Source: Dehalococcoidia bacterium (GTDB lineage Bacteria; Chloroflexota; Dehalococcoidia; DSTF01; JACRBR01). Taken from it: a DNA stretch of 48,785 nt. Positions 1-8,644 of the stretch are shown in pieces. Numbering within the stretch: position 1 is the stretch's first letter; every line of letters starts with the position of its first letter. The position numbers were made by a program, and so were the translations under genes. The notes under the pieces are model-generated. The model was given only the letters and a program-made list of their open reading frames with translations, ran no database searches and was not told the DNA's origin. The DNA is taken from assembly GCA_021731085.1 (NCBI GenBank), contig JAKFYB010000001.1:165266-214050 (forward strand), given 5' to 3'.

Positions 1-1544
1 TCGACGTCGAGGCGGCGGTTCGGGATGTCGATGGAGATCATGTCGCCTTCGCGGATGGCGGCGATAGGCCCGCCGACAAATGCCTCCGGTGCCACATGAC
101 CGACCATCAGCCCGCGTGAGGCGCCTGAGAAACGGCCGTCGGTGAGCAGCGCCACCGTCTCGCCCATACCTGCGCCGACGATCGCACTTGTCACGCCGAG
201 CATCTCGCGCATGCCGGGTCCGCCCTTCGGCCCCTCGTAGCGAATGACGACGACATCGCCAGGCTTGATGAGGTTCGCCGTCACGGCGTCCATCGCCTCT
301 TCCTCGTGGTCAAAAACGCGCGCCGGGCCACGGTGCTCCGGCCGCTCGTGTCCCGCGACCTTGGTGACGCACCCCTCCGGCGAAAGATTGCCCTTGAGGA
401 TGACGAGCCCGCCTGTCTTCTTCAGCGGCTCCTCGACAGTCACGACGACATCCTGCCCCGCCGTCTCATGCGCCGACGCCGTCTCTTCTGCGAGCGTCTT
501 GCCGCTGGGCGTGCGCTGCGACCCGTCGATCTTGCCAGCCGCGACCAGTCGCTTTGCAACCAGCTCCATCCCGCCGGCCTTGTCGAGATCGGCGGCTAGG
601 TAACGCCCTCCCGGCCGCAGGTCAGCGATCATGGGCGTGCGTGTGCTCACGGTGTCGAAGTCGTCGATGGTCAGCGGCACGTTGGCTTCGCGGGCCAGCG
701 CCAGCAGGTGCAGCACCGCGTTCGTCGACCCGCCCGTCGCAGCCACGCCCGCGATCGCGTTCTCGAAGGCTTCACGCGTCAGCACATCGAGCGGACGCTG
801 GTTGCGCCGCAGCACGTCCATCACGATCTCGCCCGCCCGCACCCCGGCGTCGTTCTTGCGTTCGTCCACCGCCGGAATGCCATTCAGCCCCACCGGCGAC
901 AACCCCAGAAACTCCATCGCCAGTGACATCGTGTTCGCCGTGAACTGCCCGCCGCACGCGCCTGGCCCTGGACATGCCGCGTGTTCGAGCAGGTCCAGCT
1001 CTTCATCCGACATCCCCCCCGCTGCGTTCGCGCCGACGGCCTCGAACACATCCTGTATGTTCACGTCGCGGCCTTTGAATGTGCCGGCGAGGATCGTGCC
1101 GCCATAGACGATGATTCCCGGAATGTTGAGCCGTGCAAGCGCCATCGATGCCGCTGGAATCGTCTTGTCGCAGCCCACCAGGCACACGAGCGCGTCGAAC
1201 ATGTACCCTCGCGTGCACAGTTCGATCGAGTCGGCGATGATCTCGCGGGAGATCAGCGACGTCTTCATGCCCTCCGTGCCCATCGTGATGCCGTCGCTGA
1301 TCGCGATTGTGTTGAACTCCATCGGCGTCCCGCCCGCGTTCCGCACGCCCACAGCCACCTTCTCGGCAAGGAGCCGCAGGTTGAAGTTGCATGGCATCGT
1401 CCCGATCCAGGTGTTCGCGATGCCTACGATCGGCTTGGCGATGTCCTCGGTTGTGAAGCCGATACTGTAGTAGTAGGCGCGCGCCGCCGCCCGCGTCGGC
1501 CCGTCCGTGATCGTGCGAGAATTGTGCTTGGGGTCGAATGCCAT
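1..1544 (-). CDS. ilvD: Dihydroxy-acid dehydratase, 3'-truncated by window edge
   Basis: The enzyme dehydrates 2,3-dihydroxy-isovalerate and 2,3-dihydroxy-3-methylvalerate to the 2-keto acids, the penultimate common step of valine and isoleucine synthesis in the cytoplasm. About 514 residues are visible of a family that usually runs near 555-570, so the C-terminus lies beyond base 1. The three cysteines expected to bind the iron-sulfur cluster are present in [12 protein letters not shown] and GACGGQF. The ATG at 1544 is preceded by an SD GGAGG (1551-1555). Later motifs such as GGSTNAVLH and GRFSGASRG also match the family. The next gene upstream is an unrelated hydrolase 82 bp away on the same strand. 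Family assignment is very secure; no attenuator or T-box can be judged here. Confidence 0.95.
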   Translation of the reverse strand, partial: MAFDPKHNSRTITDGPTRAAARAYYYSIGFTTEDIAKPIVGIANTWIGTMPCNFNLRLLAEKVAVGVRNAGGTPMEFNTIAISDGITMGTEGMKTSLISREIIADSIELCTRGYMFDALVCLVGCDKTIPAASMALARLNIPGIIVYGGTILAGTFKGRDVNIQDVFEAVGANAAGGMSDEELDLLEHAACPGPGACGGQFTANTMSLAMEFLGLSPVGLNGIPAVDERKNDAGVRAGEIVMDVLRRNQRPLDVLTREAFENAIAGVAATGGSTNAVLHLLALAREANVPLTIDDFDTVSTRTPMIADLRPGGRYLAADLDKAGGMELVAKRLVAAGKIDGSQRTPSGKTLAEETASAHETAGQDVVVTVEEPLKKTGGLVILKGNLSPEGCVTKVAGHERPEHRGPARVFDHEEEAMDAVTANLIKPGDVVVIRYEGPKGGPGMREMLGVTSAIVGAGMGETVALLTDGRFSGASRGLMVGHVAPEAFVGGPIAAIREGDMISIDIPNRRLDV

Positions 1545-1626
1545 GTAGTCCTCCGTGGCACTCAGGTTAGCGAGTGAGGAGCGTCGAAAGTAGCTGCGTA
1601 GCTTTGAATACGCGTCGGTCGAGCGA

Positions 1627-2286
1627 CTACTTGAGCGCAAGCAACCAATCCACGAACACATCCACCGCCTCGGCGAACACGTCATCCTTCGTCCGCCCCG
1701 ACGCCTTCTTCACGGCGAACCCGTGGTCAGCGCCCTCAAGGAAGTGAACCTTCGAGCCCTTGACCATCTTCGCCGCGGCCTTTATCTCGTCCGGCGCGCC
1801 AAATGAATCGCTCGTGCCGGAAACGAACAGCGCTGGCAGCTTGAGCGCCGGCAGGTGCTCCGTGCGCATCTTCGCCGGATTCCCCGGCGGGTGCAGCGGG
1901 TACGCGAACAGCGCCAGCGCATCGGCCTGCGCGCCCTGCACGACCGCCTGCGATGCAATGCGCCCGCCCATGGATCGTCCGCCCACGACAAGTTTGCGTC
2001 GCGGCTCTCGAACGGCGTCCATCACGGCGCGCCATGTTGCTTCGAGTATGGCCGGCCGGTCGGGGCCGCTCTTGCCAGCCTCCATGTACGGAAACTGGAA
2101 TCGCACGACCGTGACGCCACGCGCCGTCAGCTCGCGTGTCGCGAACGCACCGAACGGGTCGTTGATGTTGGACCCAGCACCCGGCGCATACACAAACGTC
2201 CACTTGCCGCGCTTCGATGGTTCGCTGCGGACGGCCGAGATCTTGCCGCTTCCTTCGACCTCGATTTTGAGCTTCTGATCCGGCAT
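1627..2286 (-). CDS. Alpha/beta hydrolase, KANL3/Tex30-like family
   Basis: A 219-residue single-domain alpha/beta hydrolase. The nucleophile elbow GRSMGG is near residue 103, a likely catalytic Asp lies in GTSDSFG and the catalytic His in GADHGF near the C-terminus, so the triad order Ser-Asp-His is intact. The early segment YAPGAGSN would form the oxyanion loop. The architecture matches the KANL3/Tex30 group of small dienelactone-hydrolase-like proteins, whose bacterial substrates are not known. There is no signal peptide, so it is probably cytoplasmic. The ATG at 2286 has an SD TAGGAG about 8 nt upstream. It lies 9 bp downstream of the lipoprotein gene on the same strand and may be cotranscribed. 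The substrate cannot be inferred. Confidence 0.8.
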   Translation of the reverse strand: MPDQKLKIEVEGSGKISAVRSEPSKRGKWTFVYAPGAGSNINDPFGAFATRELTARGVTVVRFQFPYMEAGKSGPDRPAILEATWRAVMDAVREPRRKLVVGGRSMGGRIASQAVVQGAQADALALFAYPLHPPGNPAKMRTEHLPALKLPALFVSGTSDSFGAPDEIKAAAKMVKGSKVHFLEGADHGFAVKKASGRTKDDVFAEAVDVFVDWLLALK

Positions 2287-2295
2287 CGCGGGCTC

Positions 2296-3105
2296 CTACT
2301 CAGCGCCCTGCGCCTCTTGCGATCGTTCGAGGACAAGATCGACATACGGTCGCAGTTCGTCCATGGGCGGCTCGATCCCAGACACCGCCATACCGACGGC
2401 ATACGTCGCCGCGCTGTCGCGAAACGACACAACCAGAATGGTGAGGCCGATTTCGGTGCCGCCGGCGTCGGTCTGCCCGGTTAGCTTCCACGCGGATGAA
2501 CCTTCTCCGACGGCGTCAACGGAGGCGGGCTCACAGATTACGCCGTCGGGATTCGTGAAGACTTCGCCAAATGTCCGGGCAAGTGCGGGGCAGTCCGCGA
2601 GTCTGGCACCAGCCGCCGCCGCACATTCTTCGGCGCCATCCGGTGTTTCGTACAGCGTGCCCTGGGAGAAATACGCCAGGGTCGTGCCGTCGAAGAAGGC
2701 GGCGACACTGTCTGGCGGGAAGTTGGTGATCACGCGGCCCAAAAGGCGGCCGCAACTGTCGATGAGGGGAGCAGTCTCGGGATCGTCTGCCGCAGCAGCA
2801 GCGTTGTCCGTCGTCACATCGCTCTGGACTACCCAGTCCGGCACGGTGATGTCGCTCGGCTTGAGCAAGACGAAGTCGAGGAACGCCTCAGGGTCATCAC
2901 CCGTATACTCCGCGCCGTCGTCGCCGGAACCGGAAGTTGCCTCACCGGAGGGCACTCCCGTTGGATCTGCAGCGAGCGCCGTCGCCGTCAGCACGGGTGG
3001 TGGTGTGTCGCCGCTGTCGTCCCCATCGTCGTCGCCGCCGCATGACACGGCCCCGACGGACAGGATGACTGCGCTCAGCACTGTGAACCATCGGAACCCA
3101 CGCAT
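2296..3105 (-). CDS. Putative lipoprotein of unknown function
   Basis: A 269-residue secreted protein with an N-terminal hydrophobic signal ending in a lipobox-like GAVSC (Cys22). An acidic, Gly/Asp/Pro/Thr-rich linker follows to about residue 75. The mature domain carries four further Cys residues, two of them in DSCGRLLG and GVICEPAS, which could form disulfides outside the membrane. The lipobox has Ala rather than Leu at position -3, so lipidation is probable rather than certain. The start ATG follows GGGAGGA with a good spacer. I do not recognise the mature domain; it may be a small ligand-binding or sensor-like fold. It lies 85 bp downstream of lepB on the same strand and just before the KANL3-like hydrolase. 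Confidence 0.7.
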   Translation of the reverse strand: MRGFRWFTVLSAVILSVGAVSCGGDDDGDDSGDTPPPVLTATALAADPTGVPSGEATSGSGDDGAEYTGDDPEAFLDFVLLKPSDITVPDWVVQSDVTTDNAAAAADDPETAPLIDSCGRLLGRVITNFPPDSVAAFFDGTTLAYFSQGTLYETPDGAEECAAAAGARLADCPALARTFGEVFTNPDGVICEPASVDAVGEGSSAWKLTGQTDAGGTEIGLTILVVSFRDSAATYAVGMAVSGIEPPMDELRPYVDLVLERSQEAQGAE

Positions 3106-3190
3106 GCGTATCCTCCCAGGGGCACTCTGTCCGGCCTCGCGTTGCCAGAACGATGGGCGACCAGAGCCGGAGGATCAAGCCCTCCCCGCC

Positions 3191-4153
3191 TCAGGGAGCG
3201 TGTATGTTCTTGTTCGGGAGCAGACCGAAGTTCTCGAATGGCCAGTATGACACCCACGCTTGGCCGATGATGTTCTCCTCGGGGACGAACTCGCAGTTCT
3301 GTTCGGGCGCGCAGCTATTCCCCCATGCATGTGAGTCAAAGCTGTTGCGGCGGTTGTCGCCGAGCACGAAGAACATTCCCTCAGGCACCTCGCGCGGGCC
3401 GTACGTGTAGTTCGATGTCGCGAGAATATAATTCTCTTCCAGCACGATGCCATTCACGATGACTTGCTCGTCGCGAATCTCCACGACATCGTTCGGGACA
3501 CCGATCACACGCTTGATGAAGTCACGGCTCGGATCCAGCGGGTACCGAAACACGATGATGTCGCCACGGCGCGGCGCCCGAAACAGGTGCGACTCGCCGT
3601 CGTTCTCATCGCCTGGCAGGAACGGCACGATCTCGTTCAAGCGGCCGAGGTCGAGGCGGTAGAAGATCGCCTTGTTGACCAGCAGGTACTGGTCGTTGTG
3701 CATCGACGGTTCCATGCTGGCGCCTTCGACCCGAAAGTTCTGGACCACGGCACGTACGGCGAAAAATATGAGCAGAGCCAGGATGACGGTCTCGACCAGC
3801 TCGCGCGCGACCTTCCGGCTTCGGGCCCCACGCCTTCGCCGTTCGACGCGCTCGTAAGGAATCGCGCGCTCGTACGCGCGGTCGCTTAGCCCGACATCCG
3901 CGGATGTGTACGCAAGCTCCAGCGAAGCGGGCACGTCGCCATGCGGGTCATCGCTTGGTGCATCGACGAAGAACGGGCTGCCCTGAGTCGGATACCCGGC
4001 ATCAGCAGCAGGTTGTTCGATGTGCGTCGAGAATCGGTCGAGAGACGCGCCAGCATCCTCCGCGATCGGATCGGGGGTTGTCTGCTCGCCAGGAAGGCTT
4101 GTCTCTGGGGAAGGCTCGTCGCGGTTACCCGGACCAGCGGGATCGTATGCCAT
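3191..4153 (-). CDS. lepB: Signal peptidase I with long acidic N-terminal extension
   Basis: Type I leader peptidase, which cleaves signal peptides from exported proteins at the outer face of the membrane. It has 320 residues. Residues 1-100 are a hydrophilic, probably disordered cytoplasmic extension rich in Pro, Asp and Ser. A basic stretch RRRRGARSRK precedes one transmembrane helix (about 118-137). The catalytic domain follows: nucleophile Ser146 in EGASMEPSM, general-base Lys214 in RDFIKRVIG, and box E GDNRRNSFDSH near 265-275. The core length is normal; the roughly 100-residue extension is the unusual part. Only one membrane segment is evident. The ATG at 4153 is preceded by GAGGAG. It is divergent from the ECF sigma gene (58 bp between starts), so the two may share a regulatory region. 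Confidence 0.93.
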   Translation of the reverse strand: MAYDPAGPGNRDEPSPETSLPGEQTTPDPIAEDAGASLDRFSTHIEQPAADAGYPTQGSPFFVDAPSDDPHGDVPASLELAYTSADVGLSDRAYERAIPYERVERRRRGARSRKVARELVETVILALLIFFAVRAVVQNFRVEGASMEPSMHNDQYLLVNKAIFYRLDLGRLNEIVPFLPGDENDGESHLFRAPRRGDIIVFRYPLDPSRDFIKRVIGVPNDVVEIRDEQVIVNGIVLEENYILATSNYTYGPREVPEGMFFVLGDNRRNSFDSHAWGNSCAPEQNCEFVPEENIIGQAWVSYWPFENFGLLPNKNIHAP

Positions 4154-4194
4154 AAGCTCCTCAGTCTATCACGAGGCGAAGTGCGGATTGCTGC

Positions 4195-4200
4195 TAGAAT
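4195..4200 (+). promoter_or_regulatory. Possible -10 box for the ECF sigma gene
   Basis: TAGAAT lies 11 nt upstream of the sigma-factor ATG. No -35 match to sigma-70 is seen, and there is no SD before the ATG. The mRNA would have a leader of only about 4-5 nt. An autoregulatory ECF-type promoter cannot be excluded. Confidence 0.35.
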
Positions 4201-4211
4201 CTCGCGGACTC

Positions 4212-4868
4212 ATGAATGAGCAACCTGCCGAAGCTACCGCCGCGCAGGCCGGCGCCGATCCGGCGGAGGTAGAGGCAGCGCTCGTCCGCCGCGCCCTCGA
4301 TCGCGATCTGGAAGCGTTCAACGAGCTCGTCGACATCCACCAGCGCTCCGTGTTCAATCTCTGTCTTCGTATGCTCGGCAATGCGTCGGCCGCCGAAGAT
4401 GCCGCGCAGGATGCGTTTCTCTCGGCATTTCGCGGCCTGCACACCTTTCGCGGCTCGACATTTCGGCCCTGGCTCATGCGTATCGCCGCCAACGCCTGCA
4501 CGGACGAGTTGCGCCGTCGTGGCCGCCGCCCGGCGATCTCCCTCGACGCGCCGCTTGCGGGCACCGATGAGCACATTGACGTGCCAGACCCAGTTGCCGG
4601 CCCCGAAGCACTGACCCTGCGGTCGGAACAAGCCGCCGTCGTCCAGCGGGCGCTGCTCAAGATTCCGGCCGACCAGCGGCTCGCCGTCGTCATGTGCGAC
4701 ATCCAGGGGTACGCATACGAAGAGATCGCGACGGCAATGGACTGCTCCGTCGGCACCGTCAAGTCCCGGATTGCCCGTGGAAGAGAGAAATTGCGTCGCG
4801 AATTGGGGCCAATGCGGGCCATGCAGGAACAATCCTCGGATAAAGATCGTCAAGGGGTACAGACGTGA
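4212..4868 (+). CDS. RNA polymerase ECF sigma factor (RpoE-like)
   Basis: A 218-residue group IV (extracytoplasmic function) sigma factor that redirects RNA polymerase to stress promoters. Region 2 spans about residues 30-105, with DLEAFNELV, the core-binding helix AAEDAAQDAFLSAF and the -10-recognition segment FRPWLMRIAANACTDELRRR. Region 4 spans about 145-205, with LKIPADQRLAVVMCDIQGY and the helix-turn-helix IATAMDCSVGTVKSRIARGREKLRREL. There is no region 1.1 or 3, as expected. I chose the ATG at 4212 because it begins the conserved part; the open frame continues upstream into lepB. It lies 31 bp upstream of an anti-sigma factor gene, the usual paired arrangement, so its activity is probably held in check at the membrane. 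Confidence 0.93.
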   Translation: MNEQPAEATAAQAGADPAEVEAALVRRALDRDLEAFNELVDIHQRSVFNLCLRMLGNASAAEDAAQDAFLSAFRGLHTFRGSTFRPWLMRIAANACTDELRRRGRRPAISLDAPLAGTDEHIDVPDPVAGPEALTLRSEQAAVVQRALLKIPADQRLAVVMCDIQGYAYEEIATAMDCSVGTVKSRIARGREKLRRELGPMRAMQEQSSDKDRQGVQT

Positions 4869-4899
4869 TTCAGACTACCGCCACGGTAGAAGGAAACCT

Positions 4900-5811
4900 G
4901 TGAACAAGCTGTTGCGCCCGTTCCGAAAGCACCAGCCCGACATCGATGCGCTATCTGAGCACATCGACGGGCGGCTCAGTGCTGCGCGCTCGTCGGAACT
5001 CGAAGCCCATATCTCGACCTGCACGGCCTGCACCGACGCCCACGCGGAGCTCCTCGAAGCGCGCGCGCTGCTCGCCGCGTTGCCTGAGGTAGAGCACCCG
5101 CGATCGTTCCGCCTGCGCCAGGCCGACATCGAAGCACCTGTGCGCACGCCGGCACGTGGCGGCAGTTCCGCCGCGCTGCGATGGGCGCCCGCTTGTGCGG
5201 CGGTGTCAGCCGTTGTGTTCGTCGTCGTGTTGGGCGCAGACCTCGCCTCTCGCGAATCAAACAACTCCGCGCAGTTCTCGTCGTTGGAGTCGAGCGAACG
5301 CTTCGGCATGACGGCAGCCGACGAATCTGCGGATACAGCGCTAGCCCCAGGGGTTAGCGCAGCCGAACGGCAGAACTCGCCCACTACTGGTGGCGAGGGC
5401 GGCGGAGCAATTGATGGCACGTCCGGCACCGCGGCTTCACAGGCGGAAACCTCAAACCCACAAGATGCCACCGAGCCAACAGGCGCGCCCCCGAGCGGTG
5501 ACGCTCCCGTCGAAGGGGCAACGGGTGCCGAACCAGATCCAGATGCCGACGCGACCGCCGCCGCCAACGCCGGTGGATCGAACTTTGTGCCGCCGACGGC
5601 CACAGCGGCCGCGCTCGGCGCCGTACCGCCGGATGCCGTTCCGCCTACAACAGATGTAGACGCAGATGTCGAACAGTTTTCCAAGAAGGACTCGGATGAC
5701 GGGAACCGAAATGGCTTCCTCTTCGTCGAAATAACAGCAGCCGCGACTGCGGTGCTGGCCGGTGCGGCGTACGTCGCCTGGCGTTGGATGCGGAGGGGAA
5801 ACGCAGCATGA
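4900..5811 (+). CDS. Zinc-finger anti-sigma factor with two membrane segments
   Basis: A 303-residue predicted membrane anti-sigma factor for the ECF factor directly upstream. The N-terminal zf-HC2/ZAS domain contains the Zn motif His37-x3-Cys41-x2-Cys44 inside HISTCTACTDAH, preceded by the helix SEHIDGRLSAA. A first transmembrane helix lies near 95-113. A long Ala/Pro/Thr/Asp-rich, probably disordered extracytoplasmic stretch covers about 120-270. A second hydrophobic helix (FVEITAAATAVLAGAAYVAW) near 276-295 ends in a short basic tail RWMRRGNAA. The start is a GTG at 4900 with SD AGAAGG, not the ATG at 4771, which would overlap the sigma gene. Its stop overlaps the ATG of the next gene (ATGA), suggesting translational coupling. 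The second C-terminal anchor is unusual for this class. Confidence 0.85.
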   Translation: MNKLLRPFRKHQPDIDALSEHIDGRLSAARSSELEAHISTCTACTDAHAELLEARALLAALPEVEHPRSFRLRQADIEAPVRTPARGGSSAALRWAPACAAVSAVVFVVVLGADLASRESNNSAQFSSLESSERFGMTAADESADTALAPGVSAAERQNSPTTGGEGGGAIDGTSGTAASQAETSNPQDATEPTGAPPSGDAPVEGATGAEPDPDADATAAANAGGSNFVPPTATAAALGAVPPDAVPPTTDVDADVEQFSKKDSDDGNRNGFLFVEITAAATAVLAGAAYVAWRWMRRGNAA

Positions 5812-6560
5812 ACGGGAAGAAACTGGCATTACTCGCCGGCGTTAGCGGCGTCGTGTTTCTGTCGATGGTCGCGGCGACCTGTGGGGACACTACCACGACC
5901 GTCCAGAGTGATGGCGGCGAAAGTACTGGCGTCAGCGTTTCTGGCTCGGGAAAGGTGAAGGGCACGCCCGACATCGCCAACATCTCGCTTGGCGTCTCAG
6001 TGCTCGCCGCAACCGTCGCCGAAGCCCGCACGGAGGCAGCGACAGCCCTCGACGCGATGATCGCGTCGATGAAGACCAACGGCGTCGAAGAGAAAGACAT
6101 TCAGACGGACCAGCTCAGCATCTATCCGGAGTACGACTACCGCAATGACACGCAGGTACTCCGCGGCTTCCGCATCCAGAACACCGTGACCGCGATCATC
6201 CGCGACATCGACACGACCGGCAAAGTTGTCGACGATGCGGTGACGGCGGGCGGCGACAGTACCCAGATCAACGCCATCGGTTTCAGCATCGAGAACCCCG
6301 AAGACCTCAAGCGACAGGCTCGTGAAGCCGCAGTCGCCGACGCCCGTGCCCGTGCGGAGACCCTGGCCGGCGCCGCAGGCGTGAACCTCGGCGACGCCAT
6401 CAGCATTACCGAGACCTCGTACTCGCCACCGGTGTACTACGATGAGTTCGCGCGTGAGTCCGCAGCCGATTCCGCAGCAGGTTCGCTGGCTCCGACGCCA
6501 ATCGAAGCAGGCGAGCTAGATGTCGTGGTCGATGTCAGCGTCACCTGGGCGATCGAATAG
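5808..6560 (+). CDS. Exported SIMPL-domain protein (DUF541)
   Basis: A 250-residue protein with an N-terminal signal peptide (KKLALLAGVSGVVFLSM), a possible lipobox VAATC near residue 25, then a SIMPL domain from about 40 to 250. SIMPL (PF04402) proteins are periplasmic or outer-membrane proteins; members are linked to oxidative stress protection and interaction with signalling kinases, but the biochemical activity is unknown. Recognisable segments are SVSGSGKVKGTPDIANISLGV and VTAIIRDIDTTGKVVDDAV. The ATG at 5808 overlaps the anti-sigma stop by 4 bp and is preceded by GGAGGGG. Thr at lipobox position -1 is atypical, so it may be simply secreted. Position in the sigma/anti-sigma operon suggests an envelope-stress role. 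Confidence 0.88.
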   Translation: MNGKKLALLAGVSGVVFLSMVAATCGDTTTTVQSDGGESTGVSVSGSGKVKGTPDIANISLGVSVLAATVAEARTEAATALDAMIASMKTNGVEEKDIQTDQLSIYPEYDYRNDTQVLRGFRIQNTVTAIIRDIDTTGKVVDDAVTAGGDSTQINAIGFSIENPEDLKRQAREAAVADARARAETLAGAAGVNLGDAISITETSYSPPVYYDEFARESAADSAAGSLAPTPIEAGELDVVVDVSVTWAIE

Positions 6561-6588
6561 GCGCCAACCAACGAAGAGACCAAACAGG

Positions 6589-6637
6589 GCGCTCCCGTCG
6601 TAGGGACGAAGCTTAGCTCCGTCTTTGCCGGGAGCGC
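6589..6637 (+). terminator. Possible hairpin terminator or attenuator between SIMPL genes
   Basis: A 9-bp perfect stem GCGCTCCCG/CGGGAGCGC (6589-6597 with 6629-6637) encloses a 31-nt region that can form an inner GACG/CGTC stem. Only a weak T-rich run (TTCTTC) follows, so termination may be partial. It sits 28 nt after the first SIMPL gene. Confidence 0.4.
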
Positions 6638-6689
6638 TTCTTCGCGCACTGTCTAGATAAGTGTGCGATCATCACACGATGGAGGGGCG

Positions 6690-7319
6690 ATGGAACCACA
6701 GAACGGAATCACCACGACCGGCACGGGAAGCGTCCGCATAGCGCCGGACATCGCGCGCGTAAGCATCGGCGTGACCGTCCTCGAGCGCGAAGCCGACGCG
6801 GCGCGGACATCCGCGGCCACGGCGCTGGCAGCCGTCATCACTACACTGAAGGCGCACGGCGTAGCCGAAAAGGATCTCCGTACCAGTCGCCTGTCGCTCG
6901 TCCCGGAGTACGACTACAACGGCGGCAAGCAGAAGCGCCGTGGCTATCGCTCGACTCATGACCTTCTCGTCGTCCTGCGGGATATCGAGCGCGCCAGCGA
7001 GGCCGTCGACGCGGTTTCAGCGGCCGGCGGCGAAGCAATAACCATCCACGGGTTCTCGTTCGAGATCAACGATCCAGCGCCGTCGCAACGGGAAGCTCTC
7101 GTCGCAGCGTACGGCGATGCCCGAGCCCGAGCGGAGACGCTTGCTCACGCCGCCGGCGTCTCGTTGGGCGCACCGCTGCGGATCGAGGAAGCTGCCGCTC
7201 GTCCCACGCATGCCCCCGTGGCTCGAATGGCGATGATGGCGGAGTCTGCGCCAACACCCACCGCGCCTGGCGAAAGCGAAGTGACAGCGAGCGTAACTGC
7301 CACCTGGGCCATCGCCTAA
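6690..7319 (+). CDS. Second SIMPL-domain protein, without signal peptide
   Basis: A 209-residue SIMPL (DUF541) protein, clearly paralogous to the upstream gene: both share the [20 protein letters not shown]-like opening, [18 protein letters not shown] and the helical stretch [19 protein letters not shown]. Unlike its neighbour it begins directly with the domain and has no hydrophobic leader, so as annotated it would remain in the cytoplasm. The ATG at 6690 has GGAGGGG 4 nt upstream; an in-frame GTG at 6663 has no SD and adds no signal peptide. It ends with [11 protein letters not shown], matching SVTWAIE in the paralogue, so the domain is complete. A tandem duplication with loss of export is the simplest reading. 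Confidence 0.85.
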   Translation: MEPQNGITTTGTGSVRIAPDIARVSIGVTVLEREADAARTSAATALAAVITTLKAHGVAEKDLRTSRLSLVPEYDYNGGKQKRRGYRSTHDLLVVLRDIERASEAVDAVSAAGGEAITIHGFSFEINDPAPSQREALVAAYGDARARAETLAHAAGVSLGAPLRIEEAAARPTHAPVARMAMMAESAPTPTAPGESEVTASVTATWAIA

Positions 7320-7362
7320 GCCGGGTGCCATAGCCCATTCGGCGAAAGCCCTCCGCGCTCGC

Positions 7363-7368
7363 TACAAT
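7363..7368 (+). promoter_or_regulatory. Possible -10 box of a dnaJ promoter
   Basis: TACAAT lies 69 nt upstream of the dnaJ ATG in the 118-bp gap after the SIMPL genes. The best -35 candidate TTCGGC (7338-7343) is 19 nt away and poor, so the call is tentative. No CIRCE-like inverted repeat is seen. Confidence 0.3.
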
Positions 7369-7437
7369 GGGCGTCTAGGGATACAACACCCCCATGCCCG
7401 TCGTGATCGACGTGCCGTTCTGCCGATCAAGGATTCG

Positions 7438-8568
7438 ATGGCTACCGACCAGAAGCGGGATTACTACGATGTGCTCGGCGTCGCCCGTGGCGCCAGCGCC
7501 GATGAGTTGAAGAAGGCATTCCGTCGCCTCGCGATGGAGTACCACCCCGACCGCAACAGCGAAGCCGGCGCCGAAGCCAAGTTCAAGGAAGTGAACGAAG
7601 CCTACGAAGTCCTCTCCGACCCGGAGAAGCGCTCGATGTACGACCGCTTCGGCCATGCCGCTGCCGGTGGCGCCGACGGCTTCGCGCGCGGGTTCGAAGG
7701 CTTTGGTTTCGGCGGCCTCGGCGACATCTTCGACGCGTTCTTCGGTGGCAGCGGCGCGCGCACCCAACGTGGGCCGACGCGCGGATCCGATGTTCGCAAA
7801 TCTCTGACATTGTCATTCGAGGAAGCAGTGTTCGGCCTCGACCGCGAAATCGAAATCATGACGGCCGAACTCTGTCCTTCATGCAACGGCATGCGCGCAG
7901 AGCCTGGAACGCAGCCCGAGAAGTGTTCCGCATGCAACGGCAGCGGCGAGACGCGCCGCGTCCAACAGAGCGTCTTTGGCCAGTTTGTGAACGTCGCCAT
8001 GTGCGAGCGCTGCCGCGGTGAGGGTCGCGTCGTCACAACTCCGTGCAAGCACTGCAAAGGCGTCGGCCGCGAGAAGAAGAAGCGCAAGCTCCAGGTGAAG
8101 GTCCCTGCTGGTGTCGACCATGGCCAGCAGATGCGTCTCAGCGGTGAGGGCGAGCTGGGCAATGCGGGCGGCCCACGCGGAAACCTTTATCTGCAGCTCA
8201 ACGTCAAACCGCATGACGTCTTCCGCCGCGACGAGGAAGACCTCCTGCTCGAGCTCGACCTAAACTTCGCCCAGGCAGCCCTCGGCGACATGGTCGACGT
8301 CCCGACGATCGACGGCGATGCGCACGAACTTCGCATCCCGGCCGGCACGCAGACAGGCGAGACGTTCATCGTGAAGGGCAAAGGCGTTCCGCGGCTGCGT
8401 GGCAACGGTCGCGGCGACATGATCGTTCATGCCCACGTCATCACGCCCAAGGCGCTCTCGAAGGAGCAGCGCGATCTGCTGAAGAAGCTCGCGGACTCCA
8501 TGGGCGTCGACGTCAGCCCGCAGGAAGACCGCGGCCTCATGGGCAAGATCAAAGACGCCCTGGGTTAG
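7438..8568 (+). CDS. dnaJ: Chaperone DnaJ (Hsp40)
   Basis: A cochaperone that delivers unfolded clients to DnaK and stimulates its ATPase in the cytoplasm. It has 376 residues with standard type I architecture: J domain 7-72 with HPD at 36-38, a Gly/Phe-rich linker about 73-108, a zinc-binding domain with four Cys pairs (146/149, 163/166, 189/192, 203/206), two C-terminal beta domains and a dimerisation tail. The first zinc motif reads CPSCNGMR instead of CxxCxGxG; the cysteines are intact. No dnaK or grpE is present in the window. The gene follows the SIMPL pair on the same strand after a 118-bp gap with its own possible promoter, so cotranscription with the stress locus is uncertain. Confidence 0.96.
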   Translation: MATDQKRDYYDVLGVARGASADELKKAFRRLAMEYHPDRNSEAGAEAKFKEVNEAYEVLSDPEKRSMYDRFGHAAAGGADGFARGFEGFGFGGLGDIFDAFFGGSGARTQRGPTRGSDVRKSLTLSFEEAVFGLDREIEIMTAELCPSCNGMRAEPGTQPEKCSACNGSGETRRVQQSVFGQFVNVAMCERCRGEGRVVTTPCKHCKGVGREKKKRKLQVKVPAGVDHGQQMRLSGEGELGNAGGPRGNLYLQLNVKPHDVFRRDEEDLLLELDLNFAQAALGDMVDVPTIDGDAHELRIPAGTQTGETFIVKGKGVPRLRGNGRGDMIVHAHVITPKALSKEQRDLLKKLADSMGVDVSPQEDRGLMGKIKDALG

Positions 8569-8581
8569 AGACGATTCCGGA

Positions 8582-8602
8582 GCACGGGCTTTCAGCCTGC
8601 GC
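8582..8602. repeat. Diverged copy of dispersed GC-rich hairpin repeat
   Basis: GCACGGGCT-TTC-AGCCTGCGC forms a 9-position stem with one mismatch and one G-T wobble. It matches the stronger copies near 20117, 40846 and 40884. It lies between convergent dnaJ and methyltransferase genes, where it could help terminate both. Confidence 0.55.
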
Positions 8603-8644
8603 CGAGCGAGCCACGCTCTTGTGTTCGAGAACGACTGACAACAG

